A stretch of DNA of 44,888 nt from Planctomycetota bacterium (GTDB lineage: Bacteria > Planctomycetota > JAJSAM01 > JAJVHW01): the NCBI GenBank assembly GCA_021414065.1, contig JAIOPE010000175.1, positions 1-44,888 on the forward strand, read 5' to 3'. The notes below the pieces were generated by a model, which was not told the origin of the DNA, did no database searches, and worked only from the letters and a program-made list of their open reading frames with translations. A program made the translations under genes and the position numbers. Positions 18,963 through 26,235 of the stretch are shown one piece after another. Numbering within the stretch: position 1 is the first letter of the stretch; each line of letters starts with the position of its first letter.

Positions 18963-19946
18963 ATGGACGCGCGACTGATCGTCGTCGCCGGGATCGCGGC
19001 GGCCGCCTGGATGCAGGGCCCGGCGGGCGCCCACAACGAGGAGCGCCGACGGAACGACTTCCGCTACACGCCCGACCCGGCCGTGGTGCTGGTCGCAGCC
19101 GGTGCGCACAAGTCCACCGCTGCCGACCTGCTCTGGCTCCGCACGCTGCCCGACATGTCGAAGGAGTTCGCCGACCCCGTGCTGAAGGCGCGGTGGATCG
19201 ACAACTCGCTGGAGTCGATCACCGACCTCGAGCCGTCGTTCATGACGGTCTACGACTTCGGACAGGCGTACCTGACGTACCTCGACCGCCGCGCGAAGGG
19301 CGCGGCCGACCGCGCGATCGCGCTCCTCGAGAAGGGCATCCGAGCGAACCCCGACAGTTCGGGACTGCACGTGCGGCTCGCGATGATCCACTTCCTCGAG
19401 AAGCACGACCGCGCGAAGACGATCGAGATCCTCGGCCGCGCGTCCGTCATGCCGGGGTTCGACTCGCTCTCCGCCAACATGCTGACGACGCTCATGGCAA
19501 AGCAGCGTGACGACGCGTTCGCACTGCGGTACTGGGTGGACCGGATGGAGGAGGGCACGCCCGAGATGCGGCGCGTCGCCACGCTCCACTTCTGGCGCAC
19601 GAAGAACGAGATCGCGCGCCGCGCGGCCCGTGAGTTCAAGCAGGCGACCGGCCACGCCGCGTCGGCCGCGTCCGACCTGAACGACCCGAAGCTGCTGCAA
19701 CCCGAGGCGATCCCGGCCATCCTCGACGGTCTCGAGTTCGCGCCGGACGGCATGCCGCGCTACCCGAAGCTGTTCGACCTCGAAATCGCCGACTTCGCAC
19801 AGAGCGCGGAGGCGTGGGCCCGCACGTTCCACGACAGCGAAGGCCGCTGGCCGAAGCTCGACGAGTTCGAGTCGCTCCCCGCTGCGCCCGCCGGCAAGGC
19901 GTGGCGGTTCAGCGACGGCAAGATGACGCTGGTCGAGGCGAAGTAG
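18963..19946 (+). CDS. exported TPR-like protein of the ABC operon
   Basis: 327 aa. Hydrophobic N-terminus (residues 5-23) with a possible signal cleavage after GPAGA. It then has the motif ADLLWLRTLP near residue 55, helical pairs with DLEPSFMTVYDFG, and RAIALLEKGIRANPDSSGLH (TPR-like). I recognise this as a family frequent in planctomycetes and deltaproteobacteria, usually encoded behind an ABC-2 exporter. It starts one base after the permease stop, so it is probably the periplasmic partner of this transporter. Convergent with the lipoprotein gene, 6 bases between stops. Confidence 0.88.
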   Translation: MDARLIVVAGIAAAAWMQGPAGAHNEERRRNDFRYTPDPAVVLVAAGAHKSTAADLLWLRTLPDMSKEFADPVLKARWIDNSLESITDLEPSFMTVYDFGQAYLTYLDRRAKGAADRAIALLEKGIRANPDSSGLHVRLAMIHFLEKHDRAKTIEILGRASVMPGFDSLSANMLTTLMAKQRDDAFALRYWVDRMEEGTPEMRRVATLHFWRTKNEIARRAAREFKQATGHAASAASDLNDPKLLQPEAIPAILDGLEFAPDGMPRYPKLFDLEIADFAQSAEAWARTFHDSEGRWPKLDEFESLPAAPAGKAWRFSDGKMTLVEAK

Positions 19947-19952
19947 TCCCCG

Positions 19953-21632
19953 TCACAGGTTCAGGAACCAGAGGAACCGCCAGTTCACGTCGTCGGCCTC
20001 GCGCGTCCTCGCGACGAGCCCGAACAGCGCGGACCAGTGATCGTCGCCGCGGGCGTTCGTCTCGTGGCGGAAGAGCGGGTTCACCGCGAACACGTGACGG
20101 TCGCCGGTCTCGGTGTCCTGCACGAGACGCCAGAGGATGCGGAAGTCCGACGTCGGCTTCGCGGGTGGATTGGCCGGCGTCGCAACCGCGTCGGCATCAG
20201 GCGCCTTCCCTCCGGTGCCCTCCCAGTTGGCGACGAGGCCGAGCACGTTGCCTTCATACGTGCCCTTCGACGCGTTGCTCTCGTGGTGGAACAACGGGAA
20301 CACGGTCGTTTCGTGGTCGTCGCCGCGGCGGTCGATGTTGACGAACGGGGCGGGCAGCCACGCCTCCCATCCGTTGGACGCGGTCGTCAGCGTGAAGAAC
20401 GGCCACGCGACCGACGACGTGCTCTTGGTTCCGTTCCACTCGTGACCGAACAACGGCCAGACGTGCGTGTGTCCTCTGTCTGGATGACGGTCGAGCCAGA
20501 CGAACGGGAACAGCCGAGAGTCCCACCCGGTCGCGTCGGTGCCGGTGTGGAAGATCGGCCAGACGATGTCGGTCGCCCCGCCGTCGGCCGTGGTCGTGTC
20601 GATGTAGAGGTTCCCGCCCCAGAACGTGCGCTCTAGGCCCGGCTCCTTCTGCGACCCGTAGATCGGGAACAGCACGCGCGTCCACGACTGAGCGTCGCCC
20701 TCGCCCTTCTCATTCGAGTACCAGAACGGCACGAGCAGCGTCGTCTTCTCGTCCGCATCCTCGTTGTGGTACCAGACGGGGAACGCCCAACTCGTCCGGT
20801 CGTCGCCATTGCGTGTCCACCCGGCGAGCCCGGGCCAGAGCAGGAACGTCTCGTTCGCGTTCTTCGACGCGTCCTCGGAGTGCCACACGAACGGGAACAC
20901 GCGCCACGCGGAGCCGTCGTTCCACGTGGTGGACTCGAGCGCGCCGAGCAGCAGTTTCGTGCCTTCGAGCGACTTCGCCTCGTCCTCGTCGAGGATGACG
21001 AGACCCGCCGCGTACCAGCGGACCGAGTCCGTGCCGTGCGTGTTCTCGCCGTAGAGGGGGAACACGAACGAGCCGTGGCCCTGCGGATTGGTCCACGTGC
21101 CCCAGAAGGGCGCGAGCACGGTGTACTCGTCGCGACCCTGCGTCGTGTCTTTCCACCTGCTCCACCAGATCGGGCGGATCTGGAAGACGTGTTCGTCCGG
21201 CGCGTCCCGCCACTTCACGATCGGGAACAGCAGGTCCACGTCGGAGATCCTCCCGCCCTCGCGGGAGTCGCTCTCGACGTCGAAGAGCGGCCGGATGCCG
21301 AAGCGCTCGCGCGTGCCGTCTCTCTCCCAGAGGACGATCGGGATGAGCAGACTCGCGCGACGCACGGTGCCGTCGTCGTTCGTGCGCACGGATGCCATCG
21401 GCCAGAGCACGTCCGTGCGGACGCCGCCCGCCCCCGGATCGCGTTCATACAGCGGCCATCCGTGCACGCCTGCGCCGACCTTCTGCGGGTCGGCCGGCGG
21501 CCCGGACTCATCCCAGTCGGAGAAGGGCGAACGGCAGCCGCCGAGCGAGACGGCCGCAGTCACCGCAATCGCGCAGGCCAAGAGCTTCCGGAAGCGGGAG
21601 TTTCCGCCACGGACGTTCGGCTTCGTTGTCAT
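19953..21632 (-). CDS. repeat-rich lipoprotein
   Basis: 559 aa from the ATG at 21632 (AGGAG upstream); a further 16 residues from a start at 21680 would bury the signal. The signal peptide ends in lipobox L-G-G-C, so it should be lipidated. The rest consists of some fifteen degenerate repeats of about 30-45 residues, each with an aromatic strand such as LLFPIVKW, FVFPLYGE, VFPFVWHSE, AFPVWYHNE, VWPLFGHE or VFPLFHHES followed by an Asp/Asn/Gly turn. This suggests a beta-propeller or beta-solenoid on the cell surface. No enzyme motif. It is the last gene after the CYTH gene, with a 90-base spacer. Confidence 0.87.
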   Translation of the reverse strand: MTTKPNVRGGNSRFRKLLACAIAVTAAVSLGGCRSPFSDWDESGPPADPQKVGAGVHGWPLYERDPGAGGVRTDVLWPMASVRTNDDGTVRRASLLIPIVLWERDGTRERFGIRPLFDVESDSREGGRISDVDLLFPIVKWRDAPDEHVFQIRPIWWSRWKDTTQGRDEYTVLAPFWGTWTNPQGHGSFVFPLYGENTHGTDSVRWYAAGLVILDEDEAKSLEGTKLLLGALESTTWNDGSAWRVFPFVWHSEDASKNANETFLLWPGLAGWTRNGDDRTSWAFPVWYHNEDADEKTTLLVPFWYSNEKGEGDAQSWTRVLFPIYGSQKEPGLERTFWGGNLYIDTTTADGGATDIVWPIFHTGTDATGWDSRLFPFVWLDRHPDRGHTHVWPLFGHEWNGTKSTSSVAWPFFTLTTASNGWEAWLPAPFVNIDRRGDDHETTVFPLFHHESNASKGTYEGNVLGLVANWEGTGGKAPDADAVATPANPPAKPTSDFRILWRLVQDTETGDRHVFAVNPLFRHETNARGDDHWSALFGLVARTREADDVNWRFLWFLNL

Positions 21633-21647
21633 CGGGCTCTCCTGTCC

Positions 21648-21676
21648 GCGCAGATCCGCAGGGAGACGATCTGCGC
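21648..21676 (-). promoter_or_regulatory. hairpin before the lipoprotein ribosome site
   Basis: Perfect 9-bp inverted repeat GCGCAGATC/GATCTGCGC with an 11-base loop, in the 90-base gap between the CYTH stop (21723) and the lipoprotein start (21632). It ends just upstream of the AGGAG ribosome site. It may attenuate or partly terminate transcription between the two genes; no T-tract follows. Confidence 0.4.
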
Positions 21677-21722
21677 ACAACGGGGATTCCGGAACTGCGA
21701 CGTGCGTCCGCTCGGGCAGACC

Positions 21723-22298
21723 TCACGTCCCGCTCGGCACGTCTTGCGACTCGAGTGCCAGCGTGGAGTACGACGTCGCAACCAGGTCGTCGTCGCCGAT
21801 TCCGAAGTCGTGGCGGAGGTGCGCAATGTCGAGCGTGGCCGCCGCCTCGTCGTAGTCCGGACGCGACGCGTCGAGCATCGCTTCGAACTCAAGGAAGTCG
21901 CCGAGCCCGTCCACCCGGTCGATGTGGATGCGCACGCGGTCCTCCCAGAGGAACAGGTGCCGGCGCTTCCTGACCACCGCTTTCACGCCCCACTGCTTCG
22001 TCAGGATCGCCTTGAACGAGGCGGGCTCCGTGAGCGGCATCATCCGGAACTGGCTCTTCCGGGCGGCCGGTTGGTCCGCCCGCGAGTACCGGATGAGCAT
22101 GTGCTCGCCCGACGATGACTCGCGGAGCTTCATCCGTTCGCGTCCGGTCGTGAAGTACGTGTCCACCTGCTCGAACTCGCCCAGGTCGGCAGCCCGGAGC
22201 GCGCGCGCCACGTCGAGCGCGCGGTCGCGTCCCACGGCGCCGGCGAGACGCGCTTTCAGCTCGACGTTCACGCGCAGGGGTGCGGCGGAGAGGCTCAC
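21723..22298 (-). CDS. CYTH domain protein (CyaB/triphosphate tunnel type)
   Basis: 191 aa. N-terminal NVELKAR (E13, K15) matches the ExExK signature, followed by alternating basic/acidic strands: IRYSRAD, the RKRRHLFLWEDRVRIHIDRV core, then GLGDFLEFE. These line the tunnel that binds triphosphate and metal in class IV adenylate cyclases and thiamine/inorganic triphosphatases. Which reaction this protein performs cannot be told from sequence. The start is GTG at 22298 with a weak ribosome site. Downstream of the anti-sigma gene (43-base gap). Confidence 0.88.
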   Translation of the reverse strand: MSLSAAPLRVNVELKARLAGAVGRDRALDVARALRAADLGEFEQVDTYFTTGRERMKLRESSSGEHMLIRYSRADQPAARKSQFRMMPLTEPASFKAILTKQWGVKAVVRKRRHLFLWEDRVRIHIDRVDGLGDFLEFEAMLDASRPDYDEAAATLDIAHLRHDFGIGDDDLVATSYSTLALESQDVPSGT

Positions 22299-22341
22299 GG
22301 TCGGAGTCTACCTCGTCCGAGGCTCCCCCGCGGGAGGCACT

Positions 22342-24162
22342 TCACCTCACGTCCACGCCGCCGGGCGACGCGGGACCGGACCGGTCGGGTGCCGAGCCAG
22401 GGTCGCGCGGCGCTGGGTGGATGGGTTCCGGCCCACGGCGAAGGCCGCGCCGACCGGACGCGACGTCGGCTGCGCCGCCCGCCGGGACGCCCGCGAAGAC
22501 TGTGGCGTGGACCACGCGCGGACCGTCGAGGAGGCCGCACCCGAACATGCGGCCATCGATGCTTCGGAACACGGCGAGCGTGCCGTCGCCGGCCGTCGGC
22601 GGCTCGTCGTAGATGGCCTTGCCGGCTGCGATGAGGAGTGCCCGCACCTCGCTCTCGGGCGGCGTGACGCCGGCGACCGCATCGTCGGGGCGCGACAGCG
22701 CGTAGAGCACGTGCGAGCGGATCAGACGGTCACGCAGCGACTTGAACGTGTCGGCGTCGCCGCAGATCTCCACGCCAACCAGGTTCGACCCGATCGCTAC
22801 GGCGAAGCCGACGACGCCCGGCCGGTCGAGCCGCTTCTTGAAGGCGTCTGCGTAGCGCGAGACCTCGCGCTGCAGTTCGGCGTTCGTCCACAGGTTCTCG
22901 AGGCTTCGTTCGCCGAACGGAGAGCCGAGAACGGTGAGCGAAGCGTTGATCGCGTCGTCCACGTCGTGCTGCGACACGTCGGAGCCGAGCGCCCCCATGG
23001 CGACCAGCGCGCGGAGATCCACCGGCGCGACGAGGCGGGACCGCGTGAAGTTGCGGTAACTCGTCCGCTCACGGGCGGCGCTCGCGCCGACCACCGGCAG
23101 CGAGACGCGGCGGCCCGGCGCGAGGAGAACGTCTTCGCGGAGCATGCGATCGCGGCGACCACCGCGCAGCACGTCGCCCGCGACGAGCAGCACGGGGCGG
23201 CCCTTCAGGTCGGTGTTCTCCGCGACGACGGCACCACCTGCGTTTTCCACGATCTCGAGCACGTGCTCGTCGATGGCCTGCTCCAAGAGGAGCGTGCGCG
23301 CGCTCTTGGGTGCCGGCTGGACCTCGATGGGCCACACCTGGACCCGCTCGAACGCAGCGAACCGCGTGGCCGAGAGGTCGGCCTGCGAGAGGTAGCCGGC
23401 CAGCGCTGTGGGTGCCGGCGCCGCTGCCGTGGACCCGCCGCCGGCTTCGCGCCGTTCCACCCTGGCGATGCGCTCCTCGAGCGTGAGGCGCAGACGCTCC
23501 TTCAGAAACTGCTCGTAGTCCCCGATCGCGTCGCGCAGGAGCATGCCGTCGGCCCGCACCTCCCAGGGGTCGCCGCCGGGCGCCTCCTGCGGCGCGATGG
23601 ACTCGCGCGCGGTCGGTTCCCCGACGATCGCCGGCACGGCGCCGATGCGCTCGATCGACTCCAGGGTGACCGCGGGCGCCGCGTGGCCGGACGCCCCGAC
23701 ACCCGGCGGAACGTCGGTTGCGGCGCCCGACGACGCTCGCGACACCGTGGCGTGTTCGACGTCGCGAAGCCGCGCGTCAAGCGCTGCGAAGTCGGGCGCC
23801 GTGCCGGGCGCCGCGTGCGACGACGCCCAAACGAACGCGCCGACGACGCCTGCCGCGGCGGCGGCGAACACGGCGGCCCGCCGCCAGGTGCGAGTGTCGG
23901 GGGGCTCGACGGTTCCGCCCGCATCGAGGCCGCCGAGACGGGCGACGACGCGGTTTCGGAAGCCCGGCGTCGGCGCGTGCTGCGTCTCGTGGACGTCCCA
24001 GCGGCGGAGCGCGCGACCGACGTTCCGCAGTTCCCGGACTTCGGCGCGGCACCGCTCGCACGCATGGAGGTGGGCATCGACGGCCGCACGCGCCGACGGG
24101 TCGAGTTCGCCGTCGATCCAGGCGGAGAGCTCGTGTTCGAACGGGGCGCATCCCTGGTTCAC
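22342..24162 (-). CDS. zf-HC2 anti-sigma factor fused to ARPP-1/DUF6569-like domain
   Basis: 606 aa. The GTG at 24162 overlaps the sigma-factor stop (GTGA) and has an AGGAGG site, which fixes the start. Residues 1-45 form an anti-sigma zinc domain with H31-x3-C35-x2-C38. One TM lies at about 95-113, then a long Ala/Pro and helical linker. Residues of about 270-500 resemble the ARPP-1 domain: LLLEQAIDEHVLEIVE, then RPVLLVAGDVLRGGRRDRML (around 333), REDVLLAPG, and later VGFAVAIGSNLVGVEICG. The extracytoplasmic domain would be the signal sensor that releases the sigma factor. The usual Cys/Glu-rich stretch after the vAGdvl motif is replaced by VGASAARER. Typical anti-sigma proteins are about 200-300 aa, so this one is unusually long. 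Confidence 0.88.
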   Translation of the reverse strand: MNQGCAPFEHELSAWIDGELDPSARAAVDAHLHACERCRAEVRELRNVGRALRRWDVHETQHAPTPGFRNRVVARLGGLDAGGTVEPPDTRTWRRAAVFAAAAAGVVGAFVWASSHAAPGTAPDFAALDARLRDVEHATVSRASSGAATDVPPGVGASGHAAPAVTLESIERIGAVPAIVGEPTARESIAPQEAPGGDPWEVRADGMLLRDAIGDYEQFLKERLRLTLEERIARVERREAGGGSTAAAPAPTALAGYLSQADLSATRFAAFERVQVWPIEVQPAPKSARTLLLEQAIDEHVLEIVENAGGAVVAENTDLKGRPVLLVAGDVLRGGRRDRMLREDVLLAPGRRVSLPVVGASAARERTSYRNFTRSRLVAPVDLRALVAMGALGSDVSQHDVDDAINASLTVLGSPFGERSLENLWTNAELQREVSRYADAFKKRLDRPGVVGFAVAIGSNLVGVEICGDADTFKSLRDRLIRSHVLYALSRPDDAVAGVTPPESEVRALLIAAGKAIYDEPPTAGDGTLAVFRSIDGRMFGCGLLDGPRVVHATVFAGVPAGGAADVASGRRGLRRGPEPIHPAPRDPGSAPDRSGPASPGGVDVR

Positions 24163-24740
24163 GGAGTCTCCTCCTGGGGGGCGAAGCGGCGGAGTTTCGG
24201 CGCGAGCGCCTTTCGTCCGCGGTGGATCCACGTTTTCACTTCACCGAGGTTCGCCCCCATGACTTCGGCGATCTCGGTGTAGGCCAGACCCTCGAACTCG
24301 CGGAGGCTCACGGCTTCCCGGAGCTTCTCGGGGAGCGACGCCACGGCGACGCGCACCGCGGCGCGCGACTCGTCGGCCTCGACGTGGCGGTCGGGTTCGA
24401 GCGCCGCGTCGCCGGCGACGTGCGCGTCGATCGTCGTTGCGTCCTCGATCGTCTCGCCACGGGCCGTGCGGCGGCGCTCGGCGCGGAGCCTGTCCCGGCA
24501 GACGTTGCCGAGCACGGTGTAGAAGTACGTCGAGTACTTCGCCGTGGGCTCGTAGCGGGCTGCGGACCGGTACACGCGGACGAAAGCCTCCTGCGCGGCG
24601 TCCTCCGCGGCGTGGTAGTCGCCGAGGAACCTGTAGGCATACCGTTTCGCAGCCCCTTCCCAGCGCTCGAGGAGCGTTCGGAAGGCGGCACGATCGCCGA
24701 GGGCGATCCTCCGCACGAGCTGTTCGTCGGTTTCCGTCAA
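24159..24740 (-). CDS. ECF RNA polymerase sigma factor
   Basis: 193 aa. Region 2 includes the motif YRFLGDYHAAEDAAQEAFVRVYRSAARYE (core binding and -10 recognition), and region 4 has SLPEKLREAVSLREFEGLAYTEIAEVMG followed by the recognition helix ANLGEVKTWIHRGRKAL. The start appears to be TTG at 24740; no ATG lies close upstream in frame, and a GTG eight codons in is an alternative. The rare start may limit its level. It overlaps the anti-sigma gene by four bases, the classical pairing. Confidence 0.95.
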   Translation of the reverse strand: MTETDEQLVRRIALGDRAAFRTLLERWEGAAKRYAYRFLGDYHAAEDAAQEAFVRVYRSAARYEPTAKYSTYFYTVLGNVCRDRLRAERRRTARGETIEDATTIDAHVAGDAALEPDRHVEADESRAAVRVAVASLPEKLREAVSLREFEGLAYTEIAEVMGANLGEVKTWIHRGRKALAPKLRRFAPQEETP

Positions 24741-24791
24741 TGCGGACCCGCTGAGAGTCTAAACGCCGACCGAGCCTTCCAAGTTACCGGA

Positions 24792-24819
24792 GTCGCGCCG
24801 ATCAAGGTCGCGCCGATCA
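24792..24819. repeat. 13-bp tandem direct repeat upstream of the sigma gene
   Basis: GTCGCGCCGATCA occurs at 24792-24804 and again at 24807-24819, one and a half helical turns apart. It lies 52 bases upstream of the sigma start codon, a position that would suit an operator, but no binding protein can be named. Confidence 0.6.
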
Positions 24820-25217
24820 CGCTGTCCGGGCAGTCCGGGCTGCGAGGGAGGCGGTCCCGACAGAGTGGCAGCCGCCCCGGCGCCCCTCGTGGCGGCGCCC
24901 TGCGGACAGTTGGGGCGGTTCGAAGCGGAAGGCGGTGGCGGGTCCGACGGGTTCGTGACAGACAACCGCGTAACCGAACCCGGCCCCTAACTGTCGCCGT
25001 TCGCCGCCGGTTCCGACGGTGACGAGGTGGCAGGAGTGGACGGATTCGTGGCTGCGGTCGGCTCGATCACCCTCCGCCGCGGAGGCGAGCCGAGTAAGTG
25101 AATAGTGAGGATCGTCCCGCAAGGTGATCCGACGCTTCAGCAATCAGGTGATCTTCGACTGTGTGGTGTAACGAAACTCCTTCCGCTTCGAGGGCGTAGT
25201 CAGGGCTGATCGCTCCG

Positions 25218-25250
25218 CCTCTTCACGCCGGTCATAGACCGGAGGAGAGG
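25218..25250 (+). promoter_or_regulatory. hairpin sequestering the transposase ribosome site
   Basis: CCGGTC/GACCGG (25228-25233 with 25237-25242, loop ATA) sits inside an outer CCTCT/AGAGG pairing (25218-25222 with 25246-25250). The right arm contains the GGAGGAGAGG ribosome site of the frame starting at 25254. Such structures in insertion sequences keep outside transcription from driving transposase translation; here this is an inference from position. Confidence 0.55.
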
Positions 25251-25253
25251 CAG

Positions 25254-25640
25254 ATGGTGAAGCAGAGGCAGGACGCCCCGGCAGGGCCGGGCGGAGGCGA
25301 GCGGAGCGAGCCGGAGCCCGGCCCTGCCGGGGCGCGCACCCTGGGCGTGGGCACCGGGCGTACCAAGCGGTACACGCCGGAGGAGCGCCGGTGGGCGCTT
25401 GACGCGTGGGCGCAGTCGGGAGTGGCGGCGACCCTGTTCGCGCGCCAGTGGGGCGTCAGCGTGCAGACGCTGTACGAGTGGAAGCGCGCGGTGGCGCGGG
25501 GTGGACCGCAGGCGCTCGAGCATCCGTCGTCGGGATCGACGGGGCGGTCGCGCGGACCCGGGACGGCCGGATCGGCGAGCACCGCAGGGGGTGTCCCGCA
25601 GGCTGGCGGAACTCATGCGATGGGAAGACGTTGCGGCTGA
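25254..25640 (+). pseudogene. truncated helix-turn-helix transposase remnant
   Basis: 128-aa frame with an excellent ribosome site. Residues about 38-90 form a transposase-type HTH: RYTPEERRWALDAWAQSG, then LFARQWGVSVQTLYEWKRA and GGPQALE, as in IS481/IS3-like or related DDE transposases. After about residue 90 the frame turns into low-complexity Gly/Ser/Thr sequence and stops; no DDE catalytic domain is found in any frame downstream. It is therefore the 5' part of an insertion sequence, not a working transposase. The Pro/Gly/Glu-rich first 35 residues are unlike normal leaders. Confidence 0.65.
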
Positions 25641-25906
25641 ATCGCGCTGGGGGCGGCGTTGACGAGAACTCGACAGATTCGTGCGGAATGTCGTGGCTGG
25701 TAGCTGGGCGCCCAGTTCGCGCCGCTCCGGTTGACCACCGCGCGTGCCTCGCAGTCAGCTCGTCGGCACGCCGCCGATCTCGCCGCTCGGTTCGGGACAG
25801 CCGACCCAATCGAAGCCCGTCCCCGTTGCGACGCAGGTCGCACCTGAAGTCTGCGCCTGGTCCTAACGTAGTCCTCCGAGACGCCCGGTCGTCGCCCAGA
25901 GGTGCC
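25641..25906. other. gene-free stretch between transposase and korA remnants
   Basis: No coding frame with protein-like composition and no convincing hairpin. GC content looks lower than in the surroundings. Probably decayed insertion-sequence or deletion-junction DNA. Confidence 0.4.
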
Positions 25907-26089
25907 ATGCTCGAGTTCGTCGATGGGAACACGGCCGTGCTACGAGCGGCGATCGACGCTGGGTGCTCGTTCTTCGCGGGATATCCGATCACCCCGGCAA
26001 CGTCGATCCGGCTCGAAGCGGTGCGGGAGATGCCCGCGCGGGGCGGAGTCGTGATCCAGGGAGGGGACGAGATCGACGCGTACGGTTGC
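25907..26089 (+). pseudogene. korA: 5' fragment of 2-oxoacid:ferredoxin oxidoreductase alpha subunit
   Basis: From the ATG at 25907 (AGAGG ribosome site upstream) about 60 residues match the N-terminus of KorA/PorA-type alpha subunits: FVDGNTAVLRAAIDAG, then FFAGYPITPAT (the family signature GYPITP) and GGVVIQGGDEID, where the family usually has an EDE motif. From about 26090 the similarity vanishes although the frame stays open to 26347, overlapping the response-regulator start. A full subunit is roughly 350-600 aa, so this is a truncated relic. No beta-subunit gene follows. Confidence 0.7.
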
Positions 26090-26235
26090 CTCCAGGTTGG
26101 CGAGCCACAGCGAGGACCTGGCAAGCGCGAAGGACGAACGTCCGCTTCACGTAGCCATTCAGACCGCGCCGGGGGTTGTGGCGACACGACGGAGGGGAGG
26201 GTGAGCAAGGCACGGGGCGTGCTACGATCCCCAGG

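Larger units (their letters stand above)
24741..25253. other. intergenic region between sigma operon and transposase remnant
   Basis: No gene recognised. On the sigma-factor side there is a tandem direct repeat (24792-24804 and 24807-24819) about 50 bases from the start codon. A loosely sigma70-like TTGGAA/TAGACT pair reads toward the sigma gene, with a short 15-base spacer (weak). Further right is a hairpin at 25071-25085 (CCTCCG/CGGAGG). The segment after about 25160 probably belongs to the mobile-element remnant. Confidence 0.45.

Noticed and set aside
20766..22118. Plus-strand 450-codon frame over the lipoprotein and CYTH genes
   Set aside because: It crosses two well-supported genes on the other strand and has shadow composition.
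24817..25143. Minus-strand 108-codon frame upstream of the sigma gene
   Set aside because: No recognisable domain, no ribosome site, mixed shadow composition.
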